From: Myxococcota bacterium
GTDB taxonomy: Bacteria; Myxococcota_A; Polyangia; Polyangiales; JANWZI01
Assembly (NCBI GenBank): GCA_025054695.1
Contig: JANWZI010000025.1
Coordinates: 1-41,417 of the forward strand
Length of the DNA stretch: 41,417 nucleotides
Direction: 5' to 3'
Shown: piece after piece, positions 8,885 through 17,629 of the stretch
Layout of the letters: each line of letters opens with the position of its first letter
How positions within the stretch are numbered: position 1 is the first letter of the stretch
Made by a program: the position numbers and the translations under genes
The notes under the pieces: model-generated
The model's input: only the letters and a program-made list of their open reading frames with translations
The model's database searches: none
Told to the model about the DNA's origin: nothing

Positions 8885-9655
8885 TCAGGGCACCTCGAAG
8901 CTGACCTTCGCTGGATAGCTCCCGGGATCGGGCATCTGAATCGCGCCGATCGCCTCGACCACGCAGCCGCTCGCCGCGCTCGCTTCGGGGCCGCGCGTCG
9001 CGACGCCGGCCGACAGCACGCGCCCCCCGGGACCGACGTACGCGGTAACGGCGAACCGCTGGCCCGGCGCGCACGCGCCGACGGCTTCCGCCGCGCGCTG
9101 CAATGCCTCGCCGAGACGCTCCGGCTCCCAGCGCAGGGGCGGCCGCACGTCGTCGGGCGGATCGACCGCGAAGCTCCATCCGACTTCGGCCTCGCCACCG
9201 CGAGGCGTCTCGAAGCGAACCCGACGCGCGACCTCGAGGATGCAGGCCTCGGTGGCCGCGTCCCCGAGCGTGCTGCGCGCCAGGTACACCCACCGGACCG
9301 ATCCGTCGCGCGCGACGCGGAACGCGAGGCGCACCTCGCCACCCAGCCATTCGATCGCGCCGAGCCGGCGCTCGACACACCGCAGGAACGACGGCTCGCG
9401 CGGCTCCAGCGCGCGTCGGATCTGGTCCTGCGAGAGCGTGCCGAGCAGTCCCTCCACGGCGATCCCGTCGTCCGACTCGGCCGGCTCGGGCCGCACGTCG
9501 GGCGCCTCAACGGGGCCCTGCCGGCGGGGCGGCGCAGCACCGCCGCACGAGACGGCAACAGCGACGAGCCAGATGCCGAACGACGCGGCCCCACCCCCGC
9601 GTGCGCTCGTGCCCAGCGAACGGCCCCCAGCGGCCTCGAGACCTCGCGCGTGCAT
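8885..9655 (-). CDS. Lipoprotein with AgmX/PglI-type C-terminal (TonB-like) domain
   Basis: This is a 256-residue predicted lipoprotein with an n-region containing Arg, a hydrophobic stretch (FGIWLVAVAVSC) and a Cys-Gly-Gly start of the mature protein. The region FLRCVERRLG...GGEVRLAFRVARDGSVRWV followed by STLGDAATEACILEVARRVRF.TPRGGE matches the AgmX/PglI C-terminal domain, a TonB-C-like fold frequent in myxobacteria and linked there to gliding and envelope complexes. A second, weaker copy may follow (CAPGQRFAVTAYVGPGGRVLSAGVATRG, then SGCVVEAIGAIQMPDPG). The gene sits exactly between two acyl-CoA dehydrogenase genes, with a TGAGCATG junction on both sides. Why an envelope lipoprotein is embedded in a beta-oxidation-type operon is unclear. 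Domain assignment is by recognition of the pattern, not alignment. Confidence 0.78.
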   Translation of the reverse strand: MHARGLEAAGGRSLGTSARGGGAASFGIWLVAVAVSCGGAAPPRRQGPVEAPDVRPEPAESDDGIAVEGLLGTLSQDQIRRALEPREPSFLRCVERRLGAIEWLGGEVRLAFRVARDGSVRWVYLARSTLGDAATEACILEVARRVRFETPRGGEAEVGWSFAVDPPDDVRPPLRWEPERLGEALQRAAEAVGACAPGQRFAVTAYVGPGGRVLSAGVATRGPEASAASGCVVEAIGAIQMPDPGSYPAKVSFEVP

Positions 9656-9657
9656 GC

Positions 9658-10800
9658 TCAGTCGCGCAGCACCTGCGCCGCGATCACGATGCGCTGGATC
9701 TCGCTCGTTCCCTCGTAGATCTCCGTGATGCGCGCGTCGCGGTAGTGCCGCTCGAGATCGTACTCGCGCGAGTAGCCGTAGCCCCCGAATATCTGCATGG
9801 CCTGGTGGGTGACACGCGTCGCCATCTCCGAGGCGAACAGCTTGGCGATCGACGACTCGGCGGTGTGGCGCACGCCGCGGTCCTTCATCCACGCCGCGCG
9901 CAGCGCGAGCAGATGGGCCGCGTCGATCTCCGTCGCCATGTCCGCGAGCTTGAACTGGATGGCCTGTTTGTCGGCGAGCGGCGTCCCGAACGCGCGGCGC
10001 TCGCGGCTGTACGCCAGGGCCTTCTCGAACGCCGCGCGCGCGATGCCGATGGCCTGCGCCGCGATGCCGATGCGGCCTCCGTCCAGCGTCTTCATCGCGA
10101 TTTTGAACCCCTGGCCGACCTCGCCGAGCCGTTGCGCGTCCGGAACGCGGCAGTTCTCGAAGAACACCGTGCACGAGTGAGCGGCGTGGATGCCCAGCTT
10201 CTCGTCCGGTTTTTGCGGCGCGTAGCCCGGCGTTCCCCGCTCGACCACGAACGCCGTCACGCCGCGCGCCCCGGCCGCGCGATCGGTGGCCGCGAACACG
10301 ATGCACACGTCCGCGTGCGGGCCGTTGGTGATCCAGTTCTTGCTTCCGTTGAGGATCCAGCCTTCCCCGTCGCGCTCTGCGACGGTCTGCATGTGGGCGG
10401 CATCCGAGCCGCTGGCTGGCTCGGTCAGCGCGAAGCACCCGAGCATGCGCCCGGAAGCGAGCGGTTCGAGGTATCGGCGCTTGAGCAGCTCGCTTCCGTG
10501 CTCGAGCAGCGGCGCGCACACCAGCGAGTTGTTGACGCTGAGGATCACGCCGACCGAGGCGCACGCGCGGCTGATCTCCTCCATGGCCAGCACGTAGGCG
10601 ACGTGGTCGGCACCCGCCCCACCCCACTCGGTCGGCACGGCGATGCCCATCAGCCCCAGCTCCCCGAGTCGCCGGACGATCTCGGCCGGCCATCGCCCCG
10701 TCCGGTCGAGCTCGCGCGCAACGGGCTCAATCTCGCGCACCGCCAGCTCGCGCGCCGTGCGCTGGACGAGCTGTTGCTCCTCGGTCGGCTCCCAACGCAT
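9658..10800 (-). CDS. Acyl-CoA dehydrogenase (butyryl/short-chain-like)
   Basis: This 380-residue protein is an acyl-CoA dehydrogenase closely resembling bacterial short-chain (Bcd/SCAD-type) enzymes. It shows WEPTEEQQLVQRTAREL at the N-terminus, CFALTEPASGSDAAHMQT, NGSKNWITNG, LDGGRIGIAAQAIGIA, QIFGGYGYSREYDLERHYRDARI and IYEGTSEIQRIVIA with probable catalytic base E363. The ATG at 10800 (MRWEPTEEQ) is chosen because the family starts just before this helix; an in-frame start at 10839 would add an atypical 13 residues. It is the first gene of the minus-strand operon and is separated by about 110 bases from the divergent membrane synthase gene, so the operon promoter should lie there. The two dehydrogenases are paralogous but clearly diverged, which suggests different acyl substrates. 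Confidence 0.94.
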   Translation of the reverse strand: MRWEPTEEQQLVQRTARELAVREIEPVARELDRTGRWPAEIVRRLGELGLMGIAVPTEWGGAGADHVAYVLAMEEISRACASVGVILSVNNSLVCAPLLEHGSELLKRRYLEPLASGRMLGCFALTEPASGSDAAHMQTVAERDGEGWILNGSKNWITNGPHADVCIVFAATDRAAGARGVTAFVVERGTPGYAPQKPDEKLGIHAAHSCTVFFENCRVPDAQRLGEVGQGFKIAMKTLDGGRIGIAAQAIGIARAAFEKALAYSRERRAFGTPLADKQAIQFKLADMATEIDAAHLLALRAAWMKDRGVRHTAESSIAKLFASEMATRVTHQAMQIFGGYGYSREYDLERHYRDARITEIYEGTSEIQRIVIAAQVLRD

Positions 10801-10911
10801 CGGCGCGGGACCATAGCCCCGTCGCGCACCGGCGAGCAACCGTGCTCGCGCGCGATCCCGGCGTGGTCGCTATACTGCTGCGCTTCCGCGAAGCCGACCC
10901 GGAGCGTCCTC

Positions 10912-13900
10912 GTGCACCGTCTGCTGCCCTACGCCGCCTTCGTCCTCTCCGGGGCCTCGAGCCTCGTCTTCCAGGCCTTGTGGTCGCGGATGCTGCACCA
11001 CGTCTTCGGCGCGACCAGCGTGGCCATCAGCACCGTGCTCACCTGCTTCATGGCGGGTCTGGGACTCGGCGCATGGCTCGCGGGCCGCTGGGCCGACCGC
11101 ATCCGGCATCCGATCATCACGTATGCAATCGCCGAGCTCGTCGTGGCGGCCTGGGCGCTGCTGCTGCCGTGGCTCGTGGACCCGACGGGCTGGCTCGCCG
11201 ACGTCAATGCGGCGCTGCGCGCCTCGCTCCCGACCGATTCGCCCCTGTTCATCGCGGCGCGCTTCGCGTGCGTCGCGCCCTTGCTTCTGGTGCCCACGAC
11301 GCTCATGGGCACCACGTTGCCGCTGCTGGCGCGCCACTTCGTGCAGCACGCCGACGATCCAGCACGCGTTGGCGTCCGGGTCGGCACCCTGTACGCCGTC
11401 AACACCGCCGGCGCGGTGCTGGGGACGTTCCTCGCGGGGTTCGTGCTCATGCCGACCATCGGCCTGCGAGCGAGCAACCTCGCCGCCGTCGGGCTCAACG
11501 TGTTGCTCGCGGCGCTCATCTTCGCATTCCGCAAGCCGCTGCTCGGTGCGACGTGGACGCCGGGCAGCCGACTTCGCTTCTGGCCGGAACGGGCGACCAC
11601 GACCGGCGCCACCGAGCCCACCGAGGCCCGGCCGGAGCGAAACAGCGCCCCGAGCCGGCGTCCCGACGCCGAACCGGCCGAGGCCCACGCGCGCGAGGAG
11701 GCGGCCGCCTCGCCCATCGTGCCGTTCGCGCGCCGGGCGGCGCTGATCGCGTTCGCCGGGTCCGGGGCAGCGGCCCTCGCCTACGAAGTCGTCTGGTCTC
11801 GCGCGCTCGCGATGACCATCGGCTCGTCGATCCAGAGCTTCTCGCTCATCCTCGTCACGTTCCTCGTGGGCATCGCCGGAGGCAGTGCCCTGGCTTCCGG
11901 CCTCGTGCGTCGCGGTCCGCACCGACCCGTCGTCGTCGGTGCCTTCTCGGTCGTGCTCGCCGCGCTCGCCGGCGCGCCGTGGGGCGTCGCGTACGGAACG
12001 GCGGCCTGGCTGGGCGCGACCGCGCTCGCGACCCTGCCCATCGCCCTGACCGTCGTCGTCGCGGTCGGCTCCGCGCGCGGCAGGCCGCCGGAGCTCGTGC
12101 CCGAAGGCACACGCGCGGGCCTGCTCGCGCTGGCCGTTCCGCTGCTCGTCGCCGCCATCGGCGCGGCGGTCGTGCGCGACCAGGGTGCCTTGCCCCTCGT
12201 CGTGCTCGGGGTGTGCGCTTCGGCCTGCGCGCTCGCCGTGGTGCTGCTCGCGTTGCGCCGCCATCCCGTGCTGCAGCTCGGTCTCGTCCAGCTCGTGGTC
12301 GCCGCGGCGACCGTGGTCAACTACATCTTCCAGGACGACCTCCCGTACGTGTTCGCACGCCTGGTCGCCGGCCTCGGCGAACGGCTTCCGGACCACGTCG
12401 GCACGGTGCGCTTCTTCATGTTCCTGACCGCGGGGCTCTGCATCCTGCCGGCGACGCTCGGCATGGGCGCGATGTTCCCGCTCACCGTGCGGCTGTGGAC
12501 CTCGGGCGGCGCGCGCGTCGCGCGGGACGTCGGAACCGTCTACACGGCCAATACGCTCGGCTCCATTGTCGGCGCGTGGCTGCCCGGCTTCGTGCTGTTC
12601 GCGGCCATCGGCATGGAGCGCACGCTGCTCGTCGGCATCTGGCTCAACCTCGCCCTCGCGCTCCTGATGCTCGTCGCCGCTTCTGCGGAGCCCGAAGGCG
12701 CGGCCACCGCGGCGCCCACGACCCGAACCGCCGCCCGCCCACCGGCCGCTCCGCGCTGGCACACGGCGACGATTTACGTGCTCAGTCCCACGCTGCCGAT
12801 CGCGGCCGCCCTGCTCTACCTGGGTGCATGGCACGAAGACGGGGCGCTTCGCTGGAATCGCGCCCACATGACGCTCGGGGTTTTCCGGGTCTCACTCGCG
12901 GCCGACGTGCTCGACCCGGAATCGTGGGGCGAGCCGGAAATCGAGTACTACCACGACGGGCTGTCGACGACCGTGAGCGTCGAGCGCTGGGGGCGGCACG
13001 TCGCGCTCAAGAACAACGGCAAGGTCGACGCGAGCAACGGCGACGACATGCCCACGCAGATCATGGTCGCCATGTTCCCCCTGCTGATGCACGGCGGCGG
13101 GGACGGCCCCCTCGACGTCGCGGTGATCGGATTCGGCTCCGGCGTCACCGTGGGCTCGGCGCTGCAGTTTCCGCCTGAGCGCGTGCGGCGCGTGGACGCG
13201 GTCGAGCTGGAGCCGGCCGTCGTCGAGGCGAGCCGGTTCTTCGAGGACGTCAACCACCTCGATTATCCGCTCGATCGCTTCCCGTGGGTTCGGGTTCCGC
13301 GTCTGGAGGTGATCGCCGACGACGGCCGCAACTTTCTCGCATCGACCGACCGCCGCTACGACATCGTGATGAGCGAGCCGAGCAACCCCTGGATCACGGG
13401 CGTCTCGGATCTGTTCACCGCGGACCATTTCGCCATCGCCAAACGCGTGCTGCGTCCCGGCGGGATCTACTGCCAGTGGGTGCAGCTCTACGAACTGTCA
13501 CCCGAGAACATCAAGAGCATCTACCGCACCTTCGCGAGCCAGTTCCGACACGTCGTCGTGTTCGCCGCCGAGGATCTCTCCAGCGACACGATCCTGCTCG
13601 GCTCCGACGCCCCGCTGCCGCTCGACGTCGCCCGCATCCGGCGCGCCTTCGAGGTCCCGTCGGTCGCTGCGGAGCTGGAGCGCGCGTACGTGCACTCCCC
13701 TTTCGACGTGCTCGCCCGCGTGCTGCTCGCCAGCCGCGACGAGGTGATGTCCTACGCGCGCATCGAGTACCGGTCGAGCGGGGGGCGCTGGGTCGCCCAT
13801 CCCGACACGAGCAACGGACCGGACGAGCCCTGCGAGCCGCCGGTCTGCCGCCGCGAACCGGCACCGCTCAACACCGACGACAACGCACGCATCGAGTTCG

Positions 13901-14709
13901 CCGCTCCCGACGATCTCATCGGGTTCCAGCGCTACGAGGGCTACCTCGCCAACATCTATTCACCCGACTGGCCCTATGGACGCCTGATGCGGCACCTGCG
14001 GGGCATGGGGCAGGGCGACGAAGCCGCGCGCAATCACGCCGAGCTCGCGCTCAGCCTCATCGGACACGGCCGCAAGCTCGAAGCGAGCGAGCACGTTCGG
14101 CGCGCGCACGAGCTGGGCACGGCGCGCGAGGTCGCCGTCGCGGCCGAGGTCCTGCGGCTTCTGCTTTCCGACGAGCACGAGCCCGTCGTGCCGATCGAGC
14201 CTCCCGTCCCAGGGCCGCAGCTCGACGCGGAGTCGGCTCGTCGACTCGTCGAAGGATTCCAGGCCGTACGCGCCGCGGTCGACGCCCGCGCGTGGGCGAC
14301 GGCGCTCTCCGCGATGGAAGAGATCCCCGACCCGCTTCGGCGTCAGTCGGGACCGGGCATGCGCCTGCTGCACGGCTACCTGCTGTACCGGGGCGCCGAA
14401 ACGTCACCGTCCAACTATCGCGCGGCGATCGACGAGCTCGAGGAGCTGCTGCGCGCGGAGCCCGACTACGCCCGACGTCATCCCGAAATTCATTACCTGC
14501 TCGCGCGCGCCCACGACGCCGAGCTGAACTTCGACAAGGCGCTGCGCAACATGCGCGCGTACGTCGAGGCGCGTCTCGTCACGGCCGAACGCGACGAGGG
14601 ACACCCCGAACGAGACGGCGCCCCGAGCACCGATGCCCCGGGGCACGCCCCCACGGAGCTGCATCCCGACCGCGCCCGAGCGCTCCCACGACCCCCTGCC
14701 GGTGCGTAG
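10912..14709 (+). CDS. Membrane-fused spermidine synthase-like protein (transporter-like domain + SpeE domain)
   Basis: This is a 1265-residue fusion. Residues ~1-640 form many hydrophobic segments in two related halves: LSGASSLVFQALWSRML and FAGSGAAALAYEVVWSRAL are the same motif repeated, as are TLYAVNTAGAVLGTFLAGF and TVYTANTLGSIVGAWLPGF. A charged cytoplasmic linker lies between them. Residues ~730-900 hold the spermidine-synthase Rossmann domain with VIGFGSGVTVG, DAVELEP, IADDGRNFL and SEPSNPWITGVSDLFT. The C-terminal ~300 residues are soluble and partly helical, perhaps TPR-like. The GTG at 10912 is preceded by GGAG with good spacing. Related proteins are common in Myxococcota and other bacteria, but their product is mostly unproven; polyamine synthesis should not be assumed. 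It is divergent from the dehydrogenase operon. Confidence 0.88.
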   Translation: MHRLLPYAAFVLSGASSLVFQALWSRMLHHVFGATSVAISTVLTCFMAGLGLGAWLAGRWADRIRHPIITYAIAELVVAAWALLLPWLVDPTGWLADVNAALRASLPTDSPLFIAARFACVAPLLLVPTTLMGTTLPLLARHFVQHADDPARVGVRVGTLYAVNTAGAVLGTFLAGFVLMPTIGLRASNLAAVGLNVLLAALIFAFRKPLLGATWTPGSRLRFWPERATTTGATEPTEARPERNSAPSRRPDAEPAEAHAREEAAASPIVPFARRAALIAFAGSGAAALAYEVVWSRALAMTIGSSIQSFSLILVTFLVGIAGGSALASGLVRRGPHRPVVVGAFSVVLAALAGAPWGVAYGTAAWLGATALATLPIALTVVVAVGSARGRPPELVPEGTRAGLLALAVPLLVAAIGAAVVRDQGALPLVVLGVCASACALAVVLLALRRHPVLQLGLVQLVVAAATVVNYIFQDDLPYVFARLVAGLGERLPDHVGTVRFFMFLTAGLCILPATLGMGAMFPLTVRLWTSGGARVARDVGTVYTANTLGSIVGAWLPGFVLFAAIGMERTLLVGIWLNLALALLMLVAASAEPEGAATAAPTTRTAARPPAAPRWHTATIYVLSPTLPIAAALLYLGAWHEDGALRWNRAHMTLGVFRVSLAADVLDPESWGEPEIEYYHDGLSTTVSVERWGRHVALKNNGKVDASNGDDMPTQIMVAMFPLLMHGGGDGPLDVAVIGFGSGVTVGSALQFPPERVRRVDAVELEPAVVEASRFFEDVNHLDYPLDRFPWVRVPRLEVIADDGRNFLASTDRRYDIVMSEPSNPWITGVSDLFTADHFAIAKRVLRPGGIYCQWVQLYELSPENIKSIYRTFASQFRHVVVFAAEDLSSDTILLGSDAPLPLDVARIRRAFEVPSVAAELERAYVHSPFDVLARVLLASRDEVMSYARIEYRSSGGRWVAHPDTSNGPDEPCEPPVCRREPAPLNTDDNARIEFAAPDDLIGFQRYEGYLANIYSPDWPYGRLMRHLRGMGQGDEAARNHAELALSLIGHGRKLEASEHVRRAHELGTAREVAVAAEVLRLLLSDEHEPVVPIEPPVPGPQLDAESARRLVEGFQAVRAAVDARAWATALSAMEEIPDPLRRQSGPGMRLLHGYLLYRGAETSPSNYRAAIDELEELLRAEPDYARRHPEIHYLLARAHDAELNFDKALRNMRAYVEARLVTAERDEGHPERDGAPSTDAPGHAPTELHPDRARALPRPPAGA

Positions 14710-14825
14710 AAACGTACGCACCCGTATGCGTCCGCTGCGTCGCCCGGTTCCTACCGAGACGTTCATGCCCCGTCGAAATCCTTCGCATCACGAGGTTTTC
14801 GAAAACTGGACGCCGATCGTTTCCG

Positions 14826-15059
14826 ATGGCACGTAGGCTGCTTGAAACCAACGCCGTGGAAGCCATGCACGACGCGGACGGGACTCGAACGACGTCGGAG
14901 CGCGCGCTGCGGATCCTCGCCAAGAGCGTGTACCGCGAGCTGAAGCAGTCGGGTTACGGGCGCGCGGAGATCGTGGCGTTCGCCAACGAGTTGCTCGAGC
15001 ACGTGACGCGAGACATCCGCCAGAGCGCGCCGCCGGATCAACCCGAAGCCTCGAGCTGA
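14826..15059 (+). CDS. Small acidic/helical protein of unknown function
   Basis: This is a 77-residue predicted cytoplasmic protein. The sequence after residue 20 (RALRILAKSVYRELKQSGY, then RAEIVAFANELLEHVTRDIR) reads as two amphipathic helices separated by a Gly, with good codon bias. I do not recognise the family. The ATG at 14826 lacks a clear ribosome site; the in-frame ATG at 14865, preceded by GTGGAAG, is an equally good start and would give 64 residues. It lies 116 bases after the membrane synthase gene and just before a hexamer-repeat element. No function is proposed. Confidence 0.6.
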   Translation: MARRLLETNAVEAMHDADGTRTTSERALRILAKSVYRELKQSGYGRAEIVAFANELLEHVTRDIRQSAPPDQPEASS

Positions 15060-15094
15060 CCCCGGCGCTTCGCACTGGGGCTGCGACGCGAGCA

Positions 15095-15297
15095 CAGGGC
15101 GGTGGTCGCGCTGGTCGACGTGGCCCAGGGTGGGGCGCGTCCAAGGCCGACACGGAGATCGAGATCGAGGCCAAGTCCGAGGCCGCGTCGGAGTCTGAGA
15201 CCGAGACGGAGTCCGGGCCCCAGACCGAGACCGCCACCGAGCCCGAGCCGAAGACCAGGTACGAGACGCCATCAGTCAACCTGGCCGACGCCATCGG
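15095..15297. repeat. CCGAGN hexamer element with both arms (reverse orientation)
   Basis: The 358-base gap before gap contains a complete element. The first arm (15095-15136, GGGCGGTGGTCGCGCTGG...) is the reverse complement of the arm at 30501-30545. The array (15144-15258) is a degenerate CCGAGN tract interrupted by GAGATC and GGGCCC variants. The second arm (15256-15297, ACGCCATCAGTCAACCTGG...) matches the arms at 38604-38638 and, inverted, at 30395-30428. The rest of the gap holds no convincing gene; a promoter for the glycolytic operon should lie between about 15300 and 15410, but no clear boxes were found. Confidence 0.85.
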
Positions 15298-15417
15298 TTG
15301 GCGATTCGGAGTCGACGGCTCGCATGTCGCTCGGGCGCGGACACGACCCCGACGCGTTGATCGGCGCACGCGCGACCGGTAGGCTCCGCGCGCTCGTCGA
15401 GGCGCCGGAGGGCCCTG

Positions 15418-16431
15418 GTGACTGCACGCATCGCCATCAACGGATTCGGTCGCATCGGTCGCTGTGTCGCGCGGATCTGGGCACGGGGAGGCGCCCCAGG
15501 CCTCGAGCTGGTCGCCGTCAACGACGTGACCGACGCGCCGACGCTCGCCCATCTGCTTCGTTACGACTCGATCCACCGCACGTTCGACCAGCCCGTCACG
15601 GCGGAAGACGGTGCGCTGCGCATCGGCAGTCGTCGCGTCCAAGTGCTCTCGGAGCTCGACCCGTCCCGGTTGCCGTGGCGGCAGCTCGGCGTCGACGTCG
15701 TGCTCGAGTGTACGGGGAAGTTCACCGACCGAAGCAAGGCCGCGGCGCATCTGGAGGCGGGCGCCCAAAGGGTCATTCTGAGTGCACCCGGCGGCAAGGA
15801 CGTGGACGGAACGTTCTGCGTCGGCATCAACACCGCCGACTACGACCCCGCACGCCACCGCGTCATTTCGAATGCCTCCTGCACGACCAATTGCCTGGCC
15901 CCGATCGCCAAAGTGCTGGACGAGACGTTTGGCATCCTCAAGGGGCACATGGTGACCGTGCACGCCTACACGAACGATCAACGCATCCTCGACCTACCGC
16001 ACAAGGATCTGCGCCGCGCGCGCGCGGCCGCGCTCTCCATGATCCCCACCTCGACGGGTGCCGCACGCGCCATCGGGCTCGTGCTGCCGCGCCTGGCGGG
16101 CAAGCTCGACGGTACGGCGATCCGCGTCCCGACGCCGAACGTCTCGCTGGTGTGCCTGACGGCGCTTGTCGGCCGCACGACGAGTCGCGACGAAGTCAAC
16201 GATGCCCTGCGCACGGCGGCGGCCGGTCCGCTGCGCGGCATCCTCGCCGTCGAGGACGCACCCCTGGTCTCGAGCGACTTCGTCGGAGACGAACGTTCGA
16301 GCGTCGTCGATGCGGCGCAAACGCAGGTGATCGGCGGCGACCTCGTCGAGGTGCAGGCGTGGTACGACAACGAATGGGGCTTCAGCCGACGTCTCGTCGA
16401 CCTCGCGATGCACGTCGCCGGCCGGAGCTGA
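15418..16431 (+). CDS. gap: Glyceraldehyde-3-phosphate dehydrogenase, type I
   Basis: This is the 337-residue phosphorylating GAPDH of glycolysis, converting glyceraldehyde 3-phosphate, NAD(+) and phosphate to 1,3-bisphosphoglycerate. The GTG start is preceded by GGAGGG. The Rossmann motif IAINGFGRIGR is at the very N-terminus. The active-site block ISNASCTTNCLAP carries catalytic C155, followed by the substrate-binding HAYTNDQRILD and RARAAALSMIPTSTGAA. The family's C-terminal YDNEWGFSRRLVDL is intact. Length matches the family. It is the first gene of a gap-pgk-tpiA operon with a four-base gap to pgk. Nothing indicates a non-catalytic variant. Confidence 0.97.
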   Translation: MTARIAINGFGRIGRCVARIWARGGAPGLELVAVNDVTDAPTLAHLLRYDSIHRTFDQPVTAEDGALRIGSRRVQVLSELDPSRLPWRQLGVDVVLECTGKFTDRSKAAAHLEAGAQRVILSAPGGKDVDGTFCVGINTADYDPARHRVISNASCTTNCLAPIAKVLDETFGILKGHMVTVHAYTNDQRILDLPHKDLRRARAAALSMIPTSTGAARAIGLVLPRLAGKLDGTAIRVPTPNVSLVCLTALVGRTTSRDEVNDALRTAAAGPLRGILAVEDAPLVSSDFVGDERSSVVDAAQTQVIGGDLVEVQAWYDNEWGFSRRLVDLAMHVAGRS

Positions 16432-16435
16432 CGTC

Positions 16436-17629
16436 GTGAGCGGGCTGCTCGCCGGCATCCGCACCCTCGACGATCTCGACGTGCAGGGTCGGCGCGTCTT
16501 CGTGCGTGTCGACTACAACGTGCCCCTCGAGGGGGGCCGCGTTGCGGACGACACGCGCATCCGCGCCTCGCTGCCGACCCTGCTTGACCTGGCGAGCCGT
16601 GGCGCTCGGCTCGTGCTCGCAAGCCACCTGGGCCGGCCCGGCGGCCGACGCCGCGCCGAGGATTCGCTCGAACCCGTCGCCCGACGCCTCGCGGAACTGC
16701 TGCCCGCGGGCGAGGTCGTACTCGCCGAAGACTGCATCGGAGACGGCGCACGCAAGGTCGTCGCCGACCTTCGCGACGGCCAGGTCGCGATGCTCGAAAA
16801 TCTTCGCTTTCATCCCGGCGAGGAAGCCGACGACGAAGGGTTCGCCCGCGGGCTCGCCCGCCTGTGCGACGCGTACGTCAACGACGCGTTCGGCGCAGCG
16901 CACCGCGCCCACGCCTCGGTTTCCGCGCTGCCGAAGATGGTCCGCGATCGTGCGGCGGGCCGTTTGCTCGTGCGGGAACTGGAGGCGCTCGGCCGCGTGC
17001 GCAGCGATCCGGCGCGTCCCTTCGTGGCGGTGCTGGGCGGCGCGAAGGTGAGCGACAAGATCGGCGTGCTCGAGACGCTCGTCGCGCGCGCGGACGTCTT
17101 GCTCGTGGGCGGCGCGATGGCCAACACGTTCCTGCGCGCCCGCGGTCTATGCACCGGGCGCAGCCGCGTCGAGGAGGACCGGCTCCCGCTCGCGCGCAGC
17201 TTGCTGCAGCGCGCGGCGGAGCGAGGCACGACCGTCGTACTACCGGTGGACGTGGTCGTCGCCGCCAGCCCCGAAGCGACCGAGGGCCGGGTCGTCCCGG
17301 TCGAGTCGATCGGAGCAGACGAGATGGCGCTCGACATCGGCCCGGCAACCCTCGAGGCGTTCACCGTGCACGTCGCACGCGCGGCGACCGTCTTCTGGAA
17401 CGGACCGATGGGCGTCTTCGAACGGCCGCCGTTCGCTGGAGGCACGCTGGGGCTCGCCCAGGCGATTGCGGCATGCCCCGGCTTCACGGTGGTCGGCGGT
17501 GGAGAAAGCGTCGCGGCCGTCCAGCAGGCAGGTCTGAGCGGCCGCTTCGGGCACGTCTCGACGGGTGGAGGTGCCTCGCTCGAGCTCATCGAGGGTCGCA
17601 AGCTGCCCGGCGTCGAGGCGTTGCGTTGA
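16436..17629 (+). CDS. pgk: Phosphoglycerate kinase
   Basis: This 397-residue enzyme transfers phosphate from 1,3-bisphosphoglycerate to ADP. Family motifs are complete: FVRVDYNVPLEGG (the usual Phe-Asn is Tyr-Asn), SHLGRPGG, MLENLRFHPGEE, YVNDAFGAAHRAHAS, the inter-domain GGAKVSDKIGVLE, GGAMANTFL, FWNGPMGVFE, and the nucleotide-binding end TVVGGGESVAAV...HVSTGGGASLELIEG. The GTG start lies four bases after gap's stop, and its own TGA overlaps the TTG start of tpiA, so the three genes are almost certainly one transcript. Length is standard. Confidence 0.97.
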   Translation: MSGLLAGIRTLDDLDVQGRRVFVRVDYNVPLEGGRVADDTRIRASLPTLLDLASRGARLVLASHLGRPGGRRRAEDSLEPVARRLAELLPAGEVVLAEDCIGDGARKVVADLRDGQVAMLENLRFHPGEEADDEGFARGLARLCDAYVNDAFGAAHRAHASVSALPKMVRDRAAGRLLVRELEALGRVRSDPARPFVAVLGGAKVSDKIGVLETLVARADVLLVGGAMANTFLRARGLCTGRSRVEEDRLPLARSLLQRAAERGTTVVLPVDVVVAASPEATEGRVVPVESIGADEMALDIGPATLEAFTVHVARAATVFWNGPMGVFERPPFAGGTLGLAQAIAACPGFTVVGGGESVAAVQQAGLSGRFGHVSTGGGASLELIEGRKLPGVEALR

